From: BJGO01 sp039810885
GTDB lineage: Bacteria; Bacteroidota; Bacteroidia; Chitinophagales; UBA10324
Direction of reading: 5' to 3'
Length of the DNA: 13,455 nucleotides
Assembly: GCA_039810885.1 (NCBI GenBank)
Contig: JBDHXV010000058.1
Location: 1-13,455, forward strand
This document shows, piece after piece, positions 1 through 7,091 of the stretch. Numbering within the stretch: the stretch's first letter is position 1; each line of letters opens with the position of its first letter. A program made the position numbers and the translations under genes. Under the pieces are notes generated by a model. The model was not told the origin of the DNA and did no database searches. It saw only the letters and a program-made list of their open reading frames with translations.

Positions 1-164
1 ATTATGGTTTCTTCAGAGTACATCAATCCCACTTAATCAATCTGCAATACATCAAAAAATACGATAAAGGAAAAGGCGGCATCGTATATCTTACCGATGG
101 CAGCGAAATAGAAGTCAGCACCCGTAAGAAAGAAGAGTTTTTAAAGATAATGGCATCACTATAG
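1..164 (+). CDS. LytTR-domain response regulator, C-terminal fragment
   Basis: This is the 3' end of a gene that begins before the window; complete codons start at base 3 and the stop is TAG at 162-164. The 53 visible residues fit the second half of a LytTR (LytR/AlgR-type) DNA-binding domain. They include the family's typical F-x-R-V-H-x-S-x-L-I-N stretch, then a beta-strand pair around V-Y-L-T-D-G and the closing E-V-S-T-R-K-K-E-E-F segment. In Bacteroidota such domains usually sit behind a receiver domain and work with a membrane histidine kinase, but the receiver part is outside the window, so that partner is inferred. The gene faces icd tail to tail across 49 bases, in which I see no strong terminator. 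Confidence 0.8.
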   Translation, partial: YGFFRVHQSHLINLQYIKKYDKGKGGIVYLTDGSEIEVSTRKKEEFLKIMASL

Positions 165-213
165 TATTAACCTATGGGCGATGCCATTACGAGTATGGTT
201 TAGTTAATCCACT

Positions 214-1515
214 TTACATGTTCCTGATAATCTCATCACCAAACTCGGAACACTTCAGCAAAGTAGCTCCTTCCATAAGGCGCTCGAAATCGTAAGTCAC
301 ACGTTTTACTGCTATGGATTTCTCAATTCCTTTATACATCAATCGGGCTGCTTCAGTCCATCCGAGATGCTCCATCATCATTGCACCACTTAAAATAACC
401 GAGCCCGGATTCACTTTATCCTGATTGGCGTATTTGGGAGCCGTACCATGTGTGGCTTCAAATATAGCGTGCCCGCTAACGTAGTTGATGTTTGCCCCGG
501 GAGCTATACCAATACCTCCAACTTGAGCTGCTAGGGCATCGCTCAAATAATCGCCATTAAGATTCGGTGTAGCAATAACATCAAAATCATCAGGCCGAGT
601 AAGTACTTGCTGCAGAGTTATATCTGCAATAGCATCTTTAATAACTAAGCCCGCTCCGGTTTTTCCGTCGGGGATTCTGCACCAAGGCCCGCCATCTATC
701 TCTATTGCTCCGAACTTTTCTTTTGCGATTCGATAGCACCAATCACGGAATGCCCCTTCCGTAAACTTCATAATATTGCCTTTGTGTACTATAGTCACAC
801 TCTTTCGCTTGTGTGTAATGGCATACTCTATTGCCGACTGAATCAAGCGCTCACTGCCTAAAAAAGATATAGGTTTAATTCCTATACCCACTTCGACACC
901 AACGGCTCGTTTAGCCATCCCAATCCCTTCTAATTGTTTTTGCCACGCTTCACTTGCTTCTTTAGTTCCAAAACGTATTTTCTTAAATTCTTTAGGAAAG
1001 TTTTCTGCAAAAAGCTTTATGAATTTAGCATTATCTTCTGTACCGGCGGCATATTCGATACCGGCATAAATATCTTCCGTATTCTCACGGAAGATAACCA
1101 TATCTACGGCACCAGGATTTTTTACCGGGGATGGAACACCACTAAACCAACGCACCGGCCTAAGGCACACATAGAGATCAAGAATTTGACGCAATGCCAC
1201 ATTCAGAGAGCGAATGCCGCCACCTACAGGCGTTGTCAAAGGCCCTTTGATACCAACTAAATATTCACGAAAGGCATCTAATGTTTCATCGGGGAGCCAG
1301 TTGTTCGTTTGATTAAATGCTTTCTCACCGGCAAGAACTTCTTTCCAAACAATTTTTTTCGCGCCGTTATAAGCTTTCGCTACCGCTGCATCCATTACGC
1401 GAACACTGGCACGCCAGATATCCGGGCCTGTGCCGTCTCCTTCAATAAATGGAATAATCGGATCGTTGGGAACATTCAGTTTCCCGTTTTGCATCGTTAT
1501 TTTGTTACCTGACAT
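214..1515 (-). CDS. icd: NADP-dependent isocitrate dehydrogenase
   Basis: Oxidative decarboxylation of isocitrate to 2-oxoglutarate in the cytoplasmic TCA cycle, forming NADPH. The 433-residue protein aligns along its length with the E. coli-type homodimeric enzyme. Substrate residues are S103, N105, R109, R119 and R143, catalytic Y150 and K245, and metal-binding D322 and D326. NADP choice is supported by K361, Y362, Y408 and R412, which match the E. coli residues that contact the 2'-phosphate. S103 is the serine that AceK phosphorylates in enterics; no kinase gene is seen here. The start is an ATG after an A/T-rich leader with a -7 box about 33 bases upstream. An oddity is roughly 23 extra residues between K-I-R-F (179-182) and G-I-G-I-K-P (210-215). 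The gene is divergent from ligA and convergent with the LytTR gene. Confidence 0.97.
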   Translation of the reverse strand: MSGNKITMQNGKLNVPNDPIIPFIEGDGTGPDIWRASVRVMDAAVAKAYNGAKKIVWKEVLAGEKAFNQTNNWLPDETLDAFREYLVGIKGPLTTPVGGGIRSLNVALRQILDLYVCLRPVRWFSGVPSPVKNPGAVDMVIFRENTEDIYAGIEYAAGTEDNAKFIKLFAENFPKEFKKIRFGTKEASEAWQKQLEGIGMAKRAVGVEVGIGIKPISFLGSERLIQSAIEYAITHKRKSVTIVHKGNIMKFTEGAFRDWCYRIAKEKFGAIEIDGGPWCRIPDGKTGAGLVIKDAIADITLQQVLTRPDDFDVIATPNLNGDYLSDALAAQVGGIGIAPGANINYVSGHAIFEATHGTAPKYANQDKVNPGSVILSGAMMMEHLGWTEAARLMYKGIEKSIAVKRVTYDFERLMEGATLLKCSEFGDEIIRNM

Positions 1516-1548
1516 AATTTATGTGTATTAATTTTCTTGACTAGGCGG

Positions 1549-1556
1549 CAAATATA
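1549..1556 (-). promoter_or_regulatory. Putative Bacteroidota -7 promoter box of icd
   Basis: Read on the minus strand the bases are TATATTTG, a full match to the Bacteroidota housekeeping -7 consensus TAnnTTTG. It lies 33 bases before the icd ATG, giving an inferred leader of about 25-30 bases. The -33 element is poor: TGTTTC at about 1574-1579 is the nearest T-rich candidate. Position and match support it; no transcript data are available. Confidence 0.5.
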
Positions 1557-1622
1557 GATTTTTGATGCCTATCGAAACAGGATAAAACTCATCACTTTGC
1601 ATTATCTCCAAACAACTCCTCT

Positions 1623-3716
1623 ATGATAAAGCACGCAACAGAAGACACACAACAAACGCAGCATTTACTCCAACTGATCCGGCAAAAACAAATCGTACAG
1701 GATAAAGAAACACTTGCACTTCTTCGCAAATTGGTGTCTTATCACGAACACCGTTATTATATTCTCTCAGATCCTGTCATCTCTGACTATGAATACGATT
1801 TGTTATTTCAGGAATTAAAAAACATTGAAGCAATTCATCCGGAGTGGATTACCGCCGACTCTCCATCTCAACGTGTGTCTGTTGGGCTTACTAAAGATTT
1901 TCCTGAAGTGCAACATCTGGCACCGATGCTTTCGTTAGAAAACTCATACAATGCAAATGATCTGCGCGAGTGGGATCGTCGTGTAAAAGAATTAACCGGA
2001 GAACCGCACATCGAATATACGGTGGAGCCTAAGTATGATGGTGCCGGAATATCTCTTGTTTATGAAAATGACTTGCTGAAACGAGGTGCCACTCGTGGGG
2101 ATGGAAGTATTGGTGAAGAAATTACAAACAACTTGAAACAATTACGCAGTATTCCTCTTTCCACAAATTTTTCAAGTGAAGGCATTCACAGAATAGAAAT
2201 ACGCGGCGAAGTTTTGATAAACAAAAAAAACTTTAAGAAACTGAATCTAAAACGAATTGATGAAGGGCTCCCTCCGTTTGCCAACCCTCGTAATGCCGCA
2301 AGCGGCGGATTAAGAATGCAAGACCCTAAAGAAGTTGCCGAGCGCAAGATGGAAGCCTTTTTATATCATGTAAGCATTGCCGAAGATGATCAATCGAACT
2401 CGTTGTTATCTCATACTATACTGAGCCACAAGCAAGCTTTAGATATCCTTTACCAACACCGCTTTAAAACACCGCACGATGAATTAAAAGTGCTGCACTC
2501 AATTGATGAAGTCATCCTTGCATGTGCCCACTTTGAGCAGCGCAGAAATACACTGGATTATGAGATAGACGGATTAGTTATAAAAGTGAATAATTTAGAC
2601 TTACAACAACGATGCGGATTTACTTCACACCACCCGCGCTGGGCCATTGCCTATAAGTTCGCCGCACAGCAAGCTACCACACAGCTTCTAAGAGTAGAAT
2701 TTCAGGTTGGGCGAACCGGCACAATCACTCCGGTTGCTAAACTGGAACCTGTTGAATTAGCCGGGGTAACTATTTCGAGTGTGTCTATGTTTAATGCGGA
2801 GTTCATTAAAGACAAAGACATAAGACTAAACGATCGGGTGTTGATAGAGCGCGCCGGAGATGTAATCCCTTATATTGTAAAGCCAATCACTGATGCACGC
2901 AATGGATCACAAAAGCAAATTCGATTTCCCGACACGTGCCCTTCCTGTGGGCAGCCTCTTTATCAGCTCGAAGGTGAAACCAATTATCGTTGTGTAAATT
3001 ATCATTGTCCGGCACAAGTTTCAGAACGCTTGATTCACTTTGCTTCTAAAGATGCTATGGATATTAAAGGGCTGGGATCTGCCCTAATTGACAGTTTCAT
3101 TCAGCATGAACTTTTACATAACATCTCCGACATATATCATCTTGATTACAATCAAATTGCTTTGCTCGATGGATGGAAAGAAAAAAGTTTAAATAATTTG
3201 AAAGCTGCTGTTGAAGCCTCCAAAGAACAACCGCTGCATCGACTGTTATTTGCCTTAGGGATACGCTTCGTGGGCGAAACCACTGCAAAAAAACTTGCAG
3301 AGCAAATTCGCGATATACAAGAGCTTGAAGAATGGAGTATAGAACATCTTCAAAGCATTGAAGATATAGGGCCTAAAGCGGCACAAAGCATTTTTGATTT
3401 CTTCCACCAAGATGAAAACAAAGAAATGATAGCTCAGCTACGTCGTGCCGGAGTAAATATGCAACAAGATGAAAGAAAAGTAACCGGACCGCTCTCGGGA
3501 AAAACATTTCTGTTCACCGGCACACTTAGCCTAAAGCGAAGTGAAGCTGAAGCAAGGGCCGAAGCTAAAGGTGCTAAAATCGTTAGTGGTATCAGTACAA
3601 AATTGAATTATTTGGTTGTGGGTGATGATGCAGGCAGTAAACTTGAAAAAGCAAAAAAGCTCGGTACCGTTATCATTCTTACTGAGCAACAATTTTTAAA
3701 GTTGCTTGAAGCGTAA
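1623..3716 (+). CDS. ligA: NAD-dependent DNA ligase LigA
   Basis: Seals nicks in duplex DNA during replication and repair using NAD+ as AMP donor. The 697 residues show the full bacterial LigA order. An Ia domain (about 31-95, with Y-x-x-S-D-P and S-D-Y-E-Y-D) binds the NMN half of NAD. The adenylation domain has catalytic K137 in E-P-K-Y-D-G, and the OB fold has V-G-R-T-G-T. A Cys4 zinc finger uses C439, C442, C457 and C462; helix-hairpin-helix repeats follow (about 470-600), and a C-terminal BRCT domain spans about 622-697 (G-K-T-F-L-F-T-G-T). The N terminus is about 20 residues longer than E. coli LigA before the Ia domain; there is no internal Met until 102, so the ATG at 1623 is the best start. 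It lies divergent from icd across 107 bases and is followed by a repair-type exonuclease on the same strand. Confidence 0.98.
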   Translation: MIKHATEDTQQTQHLLQLIRQKQIVQDKETLALLRKLVSYHEHRYYILSDPVISDYEYDLLFQELKNIEAIHPEWITADSPSQRVSVGLTKDFPEVQHLAPMLSLENSYNANDLREWDRRVKELTGEPHIEYTVEPKYDGAGISLVYENDLLKRGATRGDGSIGEEITNNLKQLRSIPLSTNFSSEGIHRIEIRGEVLINKKNFKKLNLKRIDEGLPPFANPRNAASGGLRMQDPKEVAERKMEAFLYHVSIAEDDQSNSLLSHTILSHKQALDILYQHRFKTPHDELKVLHSIDEVILACAHFEQRRNTLDYEIDGLVIKVNNLDLQQRCGFTSHHPRWAIAYKFAAQQATTQLLRVEFQVGRTGTITPVAKLEPVELAGVTISSVSMFNAEFIKDKDIRLNDRVLIERAGDVIPYIVKPITDARNGSQKQIRFPDTCPSCGQPLYQLEGETNYRCVNYHCPAQVSERLIHFASKDAMDIKGLGSALIDSFIQHELLHNISDIYHLDYNQIALLDGWKEKSLNNLKAAVEASKEQPLHRLLFALGIRFVGETTAKKLAEQIRDIQELEEWSIEHLQSIEDIGPKAAQSIFDFFHQDENKEMIAQLRRAGVNMQQDERKVTGPLSGKTFLFTGTLSLKRSEAEARAEAKGAKIVSGISTKLNYLVVGDDAGSKLEKAKKLGTVIILTEQQFLKLLEA

Positions 3717-3844
3717 TGCAATAATCAATATATAACTTTTTTAAAAGCTGCACTATACTTGCCCCACACCGTAATCTTCAAACGGTTTATCAGATAACTT
3801 CCTCTTTATACTTATTTTTTTATAAATAGCTTTACATAACGAAA

Positions 3845-4441
3845 ATGAATTTTGTAGCTATTGATTTTGAAACAGCAAATGAGCAGCAAACCAGCGCATG
3901 TGAGTTGGGTTTAGCTGTAGTGCGTAACTATAAAGTTGTCGAAACAAAATCATGGTTAATCTGTCCTCCAGAGATACGATTCAGTCCATACAGCACGAAA
4001 ATCCATGGACTAACGGCGGGTGACGTGCGTAACATGCCCCTATTCGATACGCTCTGGGAAGAAATCGGAGTTTATTTACAAAACGACCTTGTTATCGCCC
4101 ATAATGCCGAGTTTGATATTGGTGTGCTCAGAAGTTTACTGCATTACTACAAAATACCATACAACGATATTCCATACACTTGCAGCATCAAATTAGCACG
4201 CCGTGCTTTCAGCGATGTTCGATCTTACGGCCTTGCCAATCTATCTAAAGAACTTGGGATTCGATTAAATCATCATCGTGCCGAAAGCGATGCACAAGCT
4301 TGTGCCATCATTGCAGCAAAATCATTTCACACCTTTCAGGTAGCCTTCTCACACGAGCTGAAAAGCAAAATGAACGTGCCTCTGCAAATACTGAGCGCGA
4401 GCGACAAGCCGAAAACAAAACGCAGCAGGCATTCGTTTTGA
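3845..4441 (+). CDS. DEDDh-type 3'-5' exonuclease (DnaQ/PolC-epsilon fold)
   Basis: A stand-alone exonuclease of the DnaQ superfamily, expected to remove nucleotides from 3' ends with two metal ions. The catalytic set is visible: D7 and E9 in I-D-F-E-T (Exo I), D91 in A-H-N-A-E-F-D (Exo II), and H144 with D149 in H-R-A-E-S-D-A (Exo III, DEDDh type). I-H-G-L-T at 53-57 is typical of PolC-like and epsilon-like members. The fold ends near residue 160, and the last 30 or so residues are basic and probably flexible, ending K-T-K-R-S-R-H-S-F. At 198 residues it lacks any polymerase or helicase domain, so it is a proofreading-like or repair nuclease rather than PolC or DinG. It lies 128 bases after ligA on the same strand. 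Its exact substrate cannot be told from sequence. Confidence 0.9.
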   Translation: MNFVAIDFETANEQQTSACELGLAVVRNYKVVETKSWLICPPEIRFSPYSTKIHGLTAGDVRNMPLFDTLWEEIGVYLQNDLVIAHNAEFDIGVLRSLLHYYKIPYNDIPYTCSIKLARRAFSDVRSYGLANLSKELGIRLNHHRAESDAQACAIIAAKSFHTFQVAFSHELKSKMNVPLQILSASDKPKTKRSRHSF

Positions 4442-4451
4442 AGCAAACAAA

Positions 4452-4476
4452 AAAGCCCCGCATTCTGCAGGGCTTT
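4452..4476 (-). terminator. Rho-independent terminator between convergent genes
   Basis: A hairpin with arms AAAGCCC (4452-4458) and GGGCTTT (4470-4476), an inner GCA/TGC pairing around a three-base loop, and one C/A mismatch. On the minus strand it is followed by TTTTTTG (complement of 4448-4454), the classic U-run, about 20 bases past the metalloprotease stop. On the plus strand the hairpin is followed only by TTTAAAA, so it would be a weaker stop for the exonuclease transcript. It probably serves both convergent genes, chiefly the protease. Confidence 0.85.
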
Positions 4477-4493
4477 AAAACCAAAAAAAATAA

Positions 4494-6563
4494 TTAATTT
4501 TTCACGACAAGTTTTTGTACTTGGCCATTCTTCATATTTCTAATGATGTAAATGCCGTCAGCCAAAGTAGATATGTCAATTTGAACCAAACTATTCATAA
4601 TAGTTGCTGTAGAAATAACCCTTCCGGTAACATCGCAAAGTGCATAATCACTTGGCATATAAGTTCCGCCCTCAATGTAAACAGTATGCGAAGCCGGGTT
4701 TGGATAGACGCTGAAACCATCTATCGGTGCCTCAATCTGATCAATTCCTACTGCAAAGTTTGACACATTAATATCATCTATATAGATATTGTTAGACTTG
4801 TTGCCGGCAACGTATTCAAACTTAAATTTAACATTCGGACCTTTTGCGTTGCTCGGTAATACGATAGAATATTCTTTCCAATCGTTAATCGAATTAGGGA
4901 AAAATTCATCTTGATAAGATCCTGCATTAATAAACTCAGCTTTAGTATATGACTTTCTTAATTGCCAGTTTTTGCCGCAATTGGTTGATGAGTAAACGTT
5001 CAGCACTTCCGTCATATTACTTGAAGTTGGGTCAAAGGGCTGCACTGTGCTAACCGCCTTGGTTGCACATGATCCCTTAAAGCGAAGAAAAGCGTTGGAG
5101 TTGCCGTTGTTCAAGTTCATAGAGGGTGTTACAAAATAGTCTGCATCTCCCGGCGTAGTTCCATACGAGTTTAGGTACAGGCAGTGGCTAAAGAAATATC
5201 CGGCGATGGGCGATAACGTCCACTTAGAAGCATTCTCTTCGGGATTTACAATTTGCCAGTTATTTAAAGGATCTACTCCCTCAAAATCTTCATAGTAGTT
5301 TGCAATTCCATTGCCTGAAGGGCCGATATAGAGGAAGCTCGTCTTAGTAATGGTTGAAGACCCAAATTGATTTGCTACGGTCAGCGTTATCTGTTTCCAT
5401 CCGGGAGAACTGAATGTAACATTTACTGTGGAAGTAGATGCAGTGCTTGGCGTGCCATCTTGAATAACCCAGTCCCAATTTTCTGCAATACCATTGAAAC
5501 TGGCATCTTTCAATAAAACCTGATTCCCTGTACATTCAAATTGTGAACTAACACTAAAGTCTGCTACCGGTTTACAGTTATTTACTAAAACATACGGATC
5601 ATTAGTACCGGTCTTTTCCAAATTAAATTCCTCCCACAACATTTTTCTATCCGAAACTGTAGTGTTCAAAACATTACGCATATATGTCTTTTGGCCTTCG
5701 GTAAACATATTACTGCAATACGCATATTCCATATAATTCTGTACATTCTCGATAATAGGGGGCGTGCATACGCTTCCGTTTAAATTGCAAGTCGTCCATC
5801 CCTTAGTCCCGGGGGTATCCATAATGCCATCATCACCACAGGCTACACCCGGCTGGTTCGTTGCACCCCATGGATGATCTAAGCCCAGATAATGACCTAT
5901 TTCGTGTGTTAAAGCACGCGAATTGTTTGGTGTAGAAGTGCCAATGCTACCAATGTAGTCATTTAAAATCATAATTCCATCTACTTTATACATCGGTGAT
6001 CCAGACACGGATTGTGGTTTATACGCATAACCCGCAACACCATCCGCCATCTTTTTCACCACCCAAACATTGAGGTACGAAGAGCGATCCCATTGATTTT
6101 TCTTGGCAAAATCTCCGCCTATATTGGTTTGAACAGAATAAATGCGGTCTATTCCATTCGTACAATTCCCTGCAGGATCTTTATGTGCGAGCCTAAATTC
6201 GATATTAATTTTTGCGGCTATACCAACAAACGAAGGGACGATCGCCGATGTATCAGCATTTAATTTCTGATAATCTCGGTTGAGAATACGTACCTCGTCA
6301 TAAACCTGCTCATCTGAAATATTCTCCGGCCCATAATTGTGTATAATGTGAAACACAATAGGAATGATGATTTTTTGTTCACTACGTGATGAGCTTACGA
6401 TCTGATTTTTGAGCGACTCAAGTAAAGCATTATCTACTTGGAAATTTGGATTTTGCTTTTGCAGTTCAATTTCTTGTTGACTCATGCTACCGCAGTTGAA
6501 GCTCTGTGCAGATGCAGCAATGGTAAATGTGCAGAGGAGCGCAAGTAATGTGTATTTATTCAT
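4494..6563 (-). CDS. Secreted M43-type (cytophagalysin/PAPP-A-like) zinc metalloprotease with PKD and T9SS sorting domains
   Basis: An extracellular protease predicted to cross the inner membrane by Sec and the outer membrane by type IX secretion. Numbered from the ATG at 6561-6563 (689 residues), residues 1-19 are a signal peptide (M-N-K-Y, hydrophobic core, A-S-A before Q20). The metzincin domain has H-E-I-G-H-Y-L-G-L-D-H at 220-230, supplying three zinc histidines and the catalytic Glu, and a Met-turn near N-Y-M-E-Y at about 276-280. A PKD-like fold spans about 332-413, then a jelly-roll, MAM-like or adhesin-like module (about 423-605). A type A T9SS C-terminal sorting domain (about 617-689) opens with Y-P-N-P and ends G-Q-V-Q-K-L-V-V-K-N. 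The frame is open 25 codons further upstream, but those precede the signal peptide and overlap the likely promoter. Physiological substrate unknown. Confidence 0.93.
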   Translation of the reverse strand: MNKYTLLALLCTFTIAASAQSFNCGSMSQQEIELQKQNPNFQVDNALLESLKNQIVSSSRSEQKIIIPIVFHIIHNYGPENISDEQVYDEVRILNRDYQKLNADTSAIVPSFVGIAAKINIEFRLAHKDPAGNCTNGIDRIYSVQTNIGGDFAKKNQWDRSSYLNVWVVKKMADGVAGYAYKPQSVSGSPMYKVDGIMILNDYIGSIGTSTPNNSRALTHEIGHYLGLDHPWGATNQPGVACGDDGIMDTPGTKGWTTCNLNGSVCTPPIIENVQNYMEYAYCSNMFTEGQKTYMRNVLNTTVSDRKMLWEEFNLEKTGTNDPYVLVNNCKPVADFSVSSQFECTGNQVLLKDASFNGIAENWDWVIQDGTPSTASTSTVNVTFSSPGWKQITLTVANQFGSSTITKTSFLYIGPSGNGIANYYEDFEGVDPLNNWQIVNPEENASKWTLSPIAGYFFSHCLYLNSYGTTPGDADYFVTPSMNLNNGNSNAFLRFKGSCATKAVSTVQPFDPTSSNMTEVLNVYSSTNCGKNWQLRKSYTKAEFINAGSYQDEFFPNSINDWKEYSIVLPSNAKGPNVKFKFEYVAGNKSNNIYIDDINVSNFAVGIDQIEAPIDGFSVYPNPASHTVYIEGGTYMPSDYALCDVTGRVISTATIMNSLVQIDISTLADGIYIIRNMKNGQVQKLVVKN

Positions 6564-6626
6564 GTTTAACTGTTTTTTGGCTTGTTTGTCTTCGATGAAT
6601 GTTTTCTGCTTATTAATGTGAAGGGT

Positions 6627-6634
6627 CAAATGTA
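6627..6634 (-). promoter_or_regulatory. Putative Bacteroidota -7 promoter box of the metalloprotease gene
   Basis: The minus strand reads TACATTTG, a full match to TAnnTTTG, 64 bases before the ATG at 6563. The leader between them is A-rich just before the ATG, as is usual in this phylum. No good -33 element is seen. A promoter here would exclude translation from the more distant in-frame ATG at 6638, so the box also decides the start. Confidence 0.45.
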
Positions 6635-7091
6635 ACAACTGATTTGGTAAAATAAGTTCTAATTTTTACCTTAACAAGAACCGGCAGCACAAAAATAGAA
6701 CTCATACAATCTAAAACTATTATTAGTACGGAAAAATCTTCATTCTAAAACTAAGTAATTTTTAGGAAAACATTTCTCAAATAATACATACCCTAACCTT
6801 ATTTTTTAGCAGAAACAACTTGAAGCACTGTAAATCCTATTATTAAGAATATATTCCACTATATAATATTAAGTGTAATAAAGCAACTTTGCAAGGCTCT
6901 TTGCTATTATTACAATCAGATGACAAAAGGGTGGAATATCATCTGCCGTGCAACCCCTCGCTTCTTATGATAAAATTTTATAGGAAAAAAATTGAAGCAC
7001 TTCGCTCGGATAACATTGTGAGATGTATATTGGTGCCTTAAATTGGCAATTTGTCATTTATCGCTTTTTCTGTATAAAATAAATAACCCCC
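6635..7091. other. 457-base AT-rich intergenic region without a recognised gene
   Basis: This divergent gap separates the protease from the dehydrogenase-rnhA pair. I recognise no tRNA, known riboswitch or protein-coding gene. It contains CAACTTTG at 6884-6891 (one mismatch to the Bacteroidota -7 box on the plus strand). A small hairpin lies at 6917-6945 (CAGATGA/TCATCTG, 15-base loop). Two very short plus-strand ORFs (6920-6970, 16 codons; 6967-7041, 24 codons) overlap as ATGA. An AAATTG-G-CAATTT palindrome sits at 7040-7052. The distal half (about 6640-6880) is plain AT-rich sequence with stops in the frames I followed. If transcription starts near 6897, the downstream gene would have a leader of about 195 bases; this is inference. 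Confidence 0.5.
7040..7052. promoter_or_regulatory. Perfect 6+6 palindrome, possible operator
   Basis: AAATTG and CAATTT flank a single G, a perfect inverted repeat 39 bases before the ATG of the dehydrogenase gene. Position and symmetry fit a dimeric repressor or activator site, but AT-rich palindromes of this size also arise by chance. No regulator gene is adjacent. Confidence 0.25.

Noticed and set aside
165..213. Terminator between the LytTR gene and icd
   Set aside because: CCAT/ATGG pairing is present but the stem is short, bulged and lacks a T-run on either strand.
934..1260. Open frame of 108 codons on the plus strand inside icd
   Set aside because: It lies wholly opposite a full-length conserved enzyme, and its translation is Phe/Ile-rich with no recognisable motif; it is a shadow of icd.
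4300..4497. Open frame overlapping the 3' end of the exonuclease gene on the same strand
   Set aside because: It runs through the terminator hairpin and ends in a lysine/asparagine tail from the A-rich spacer; no domain or start signal supports it.
6851..6939. Nine-base inverted repeat ATATTCCAC / GTGGAATAT with a 71-base spacer
   Set aside because: The arms do not extend and the sequence is AT-rich; a match of this size is expected at close to chance frequency in a gap this long.
6920..7091. Riboswitch before the lysine dehydrogenase gene
   Set aside because: I found no conserved core of the lysine, TPP, cobalamin, SAM or preQ1 classes; the small hairpin alone does not justify the call.
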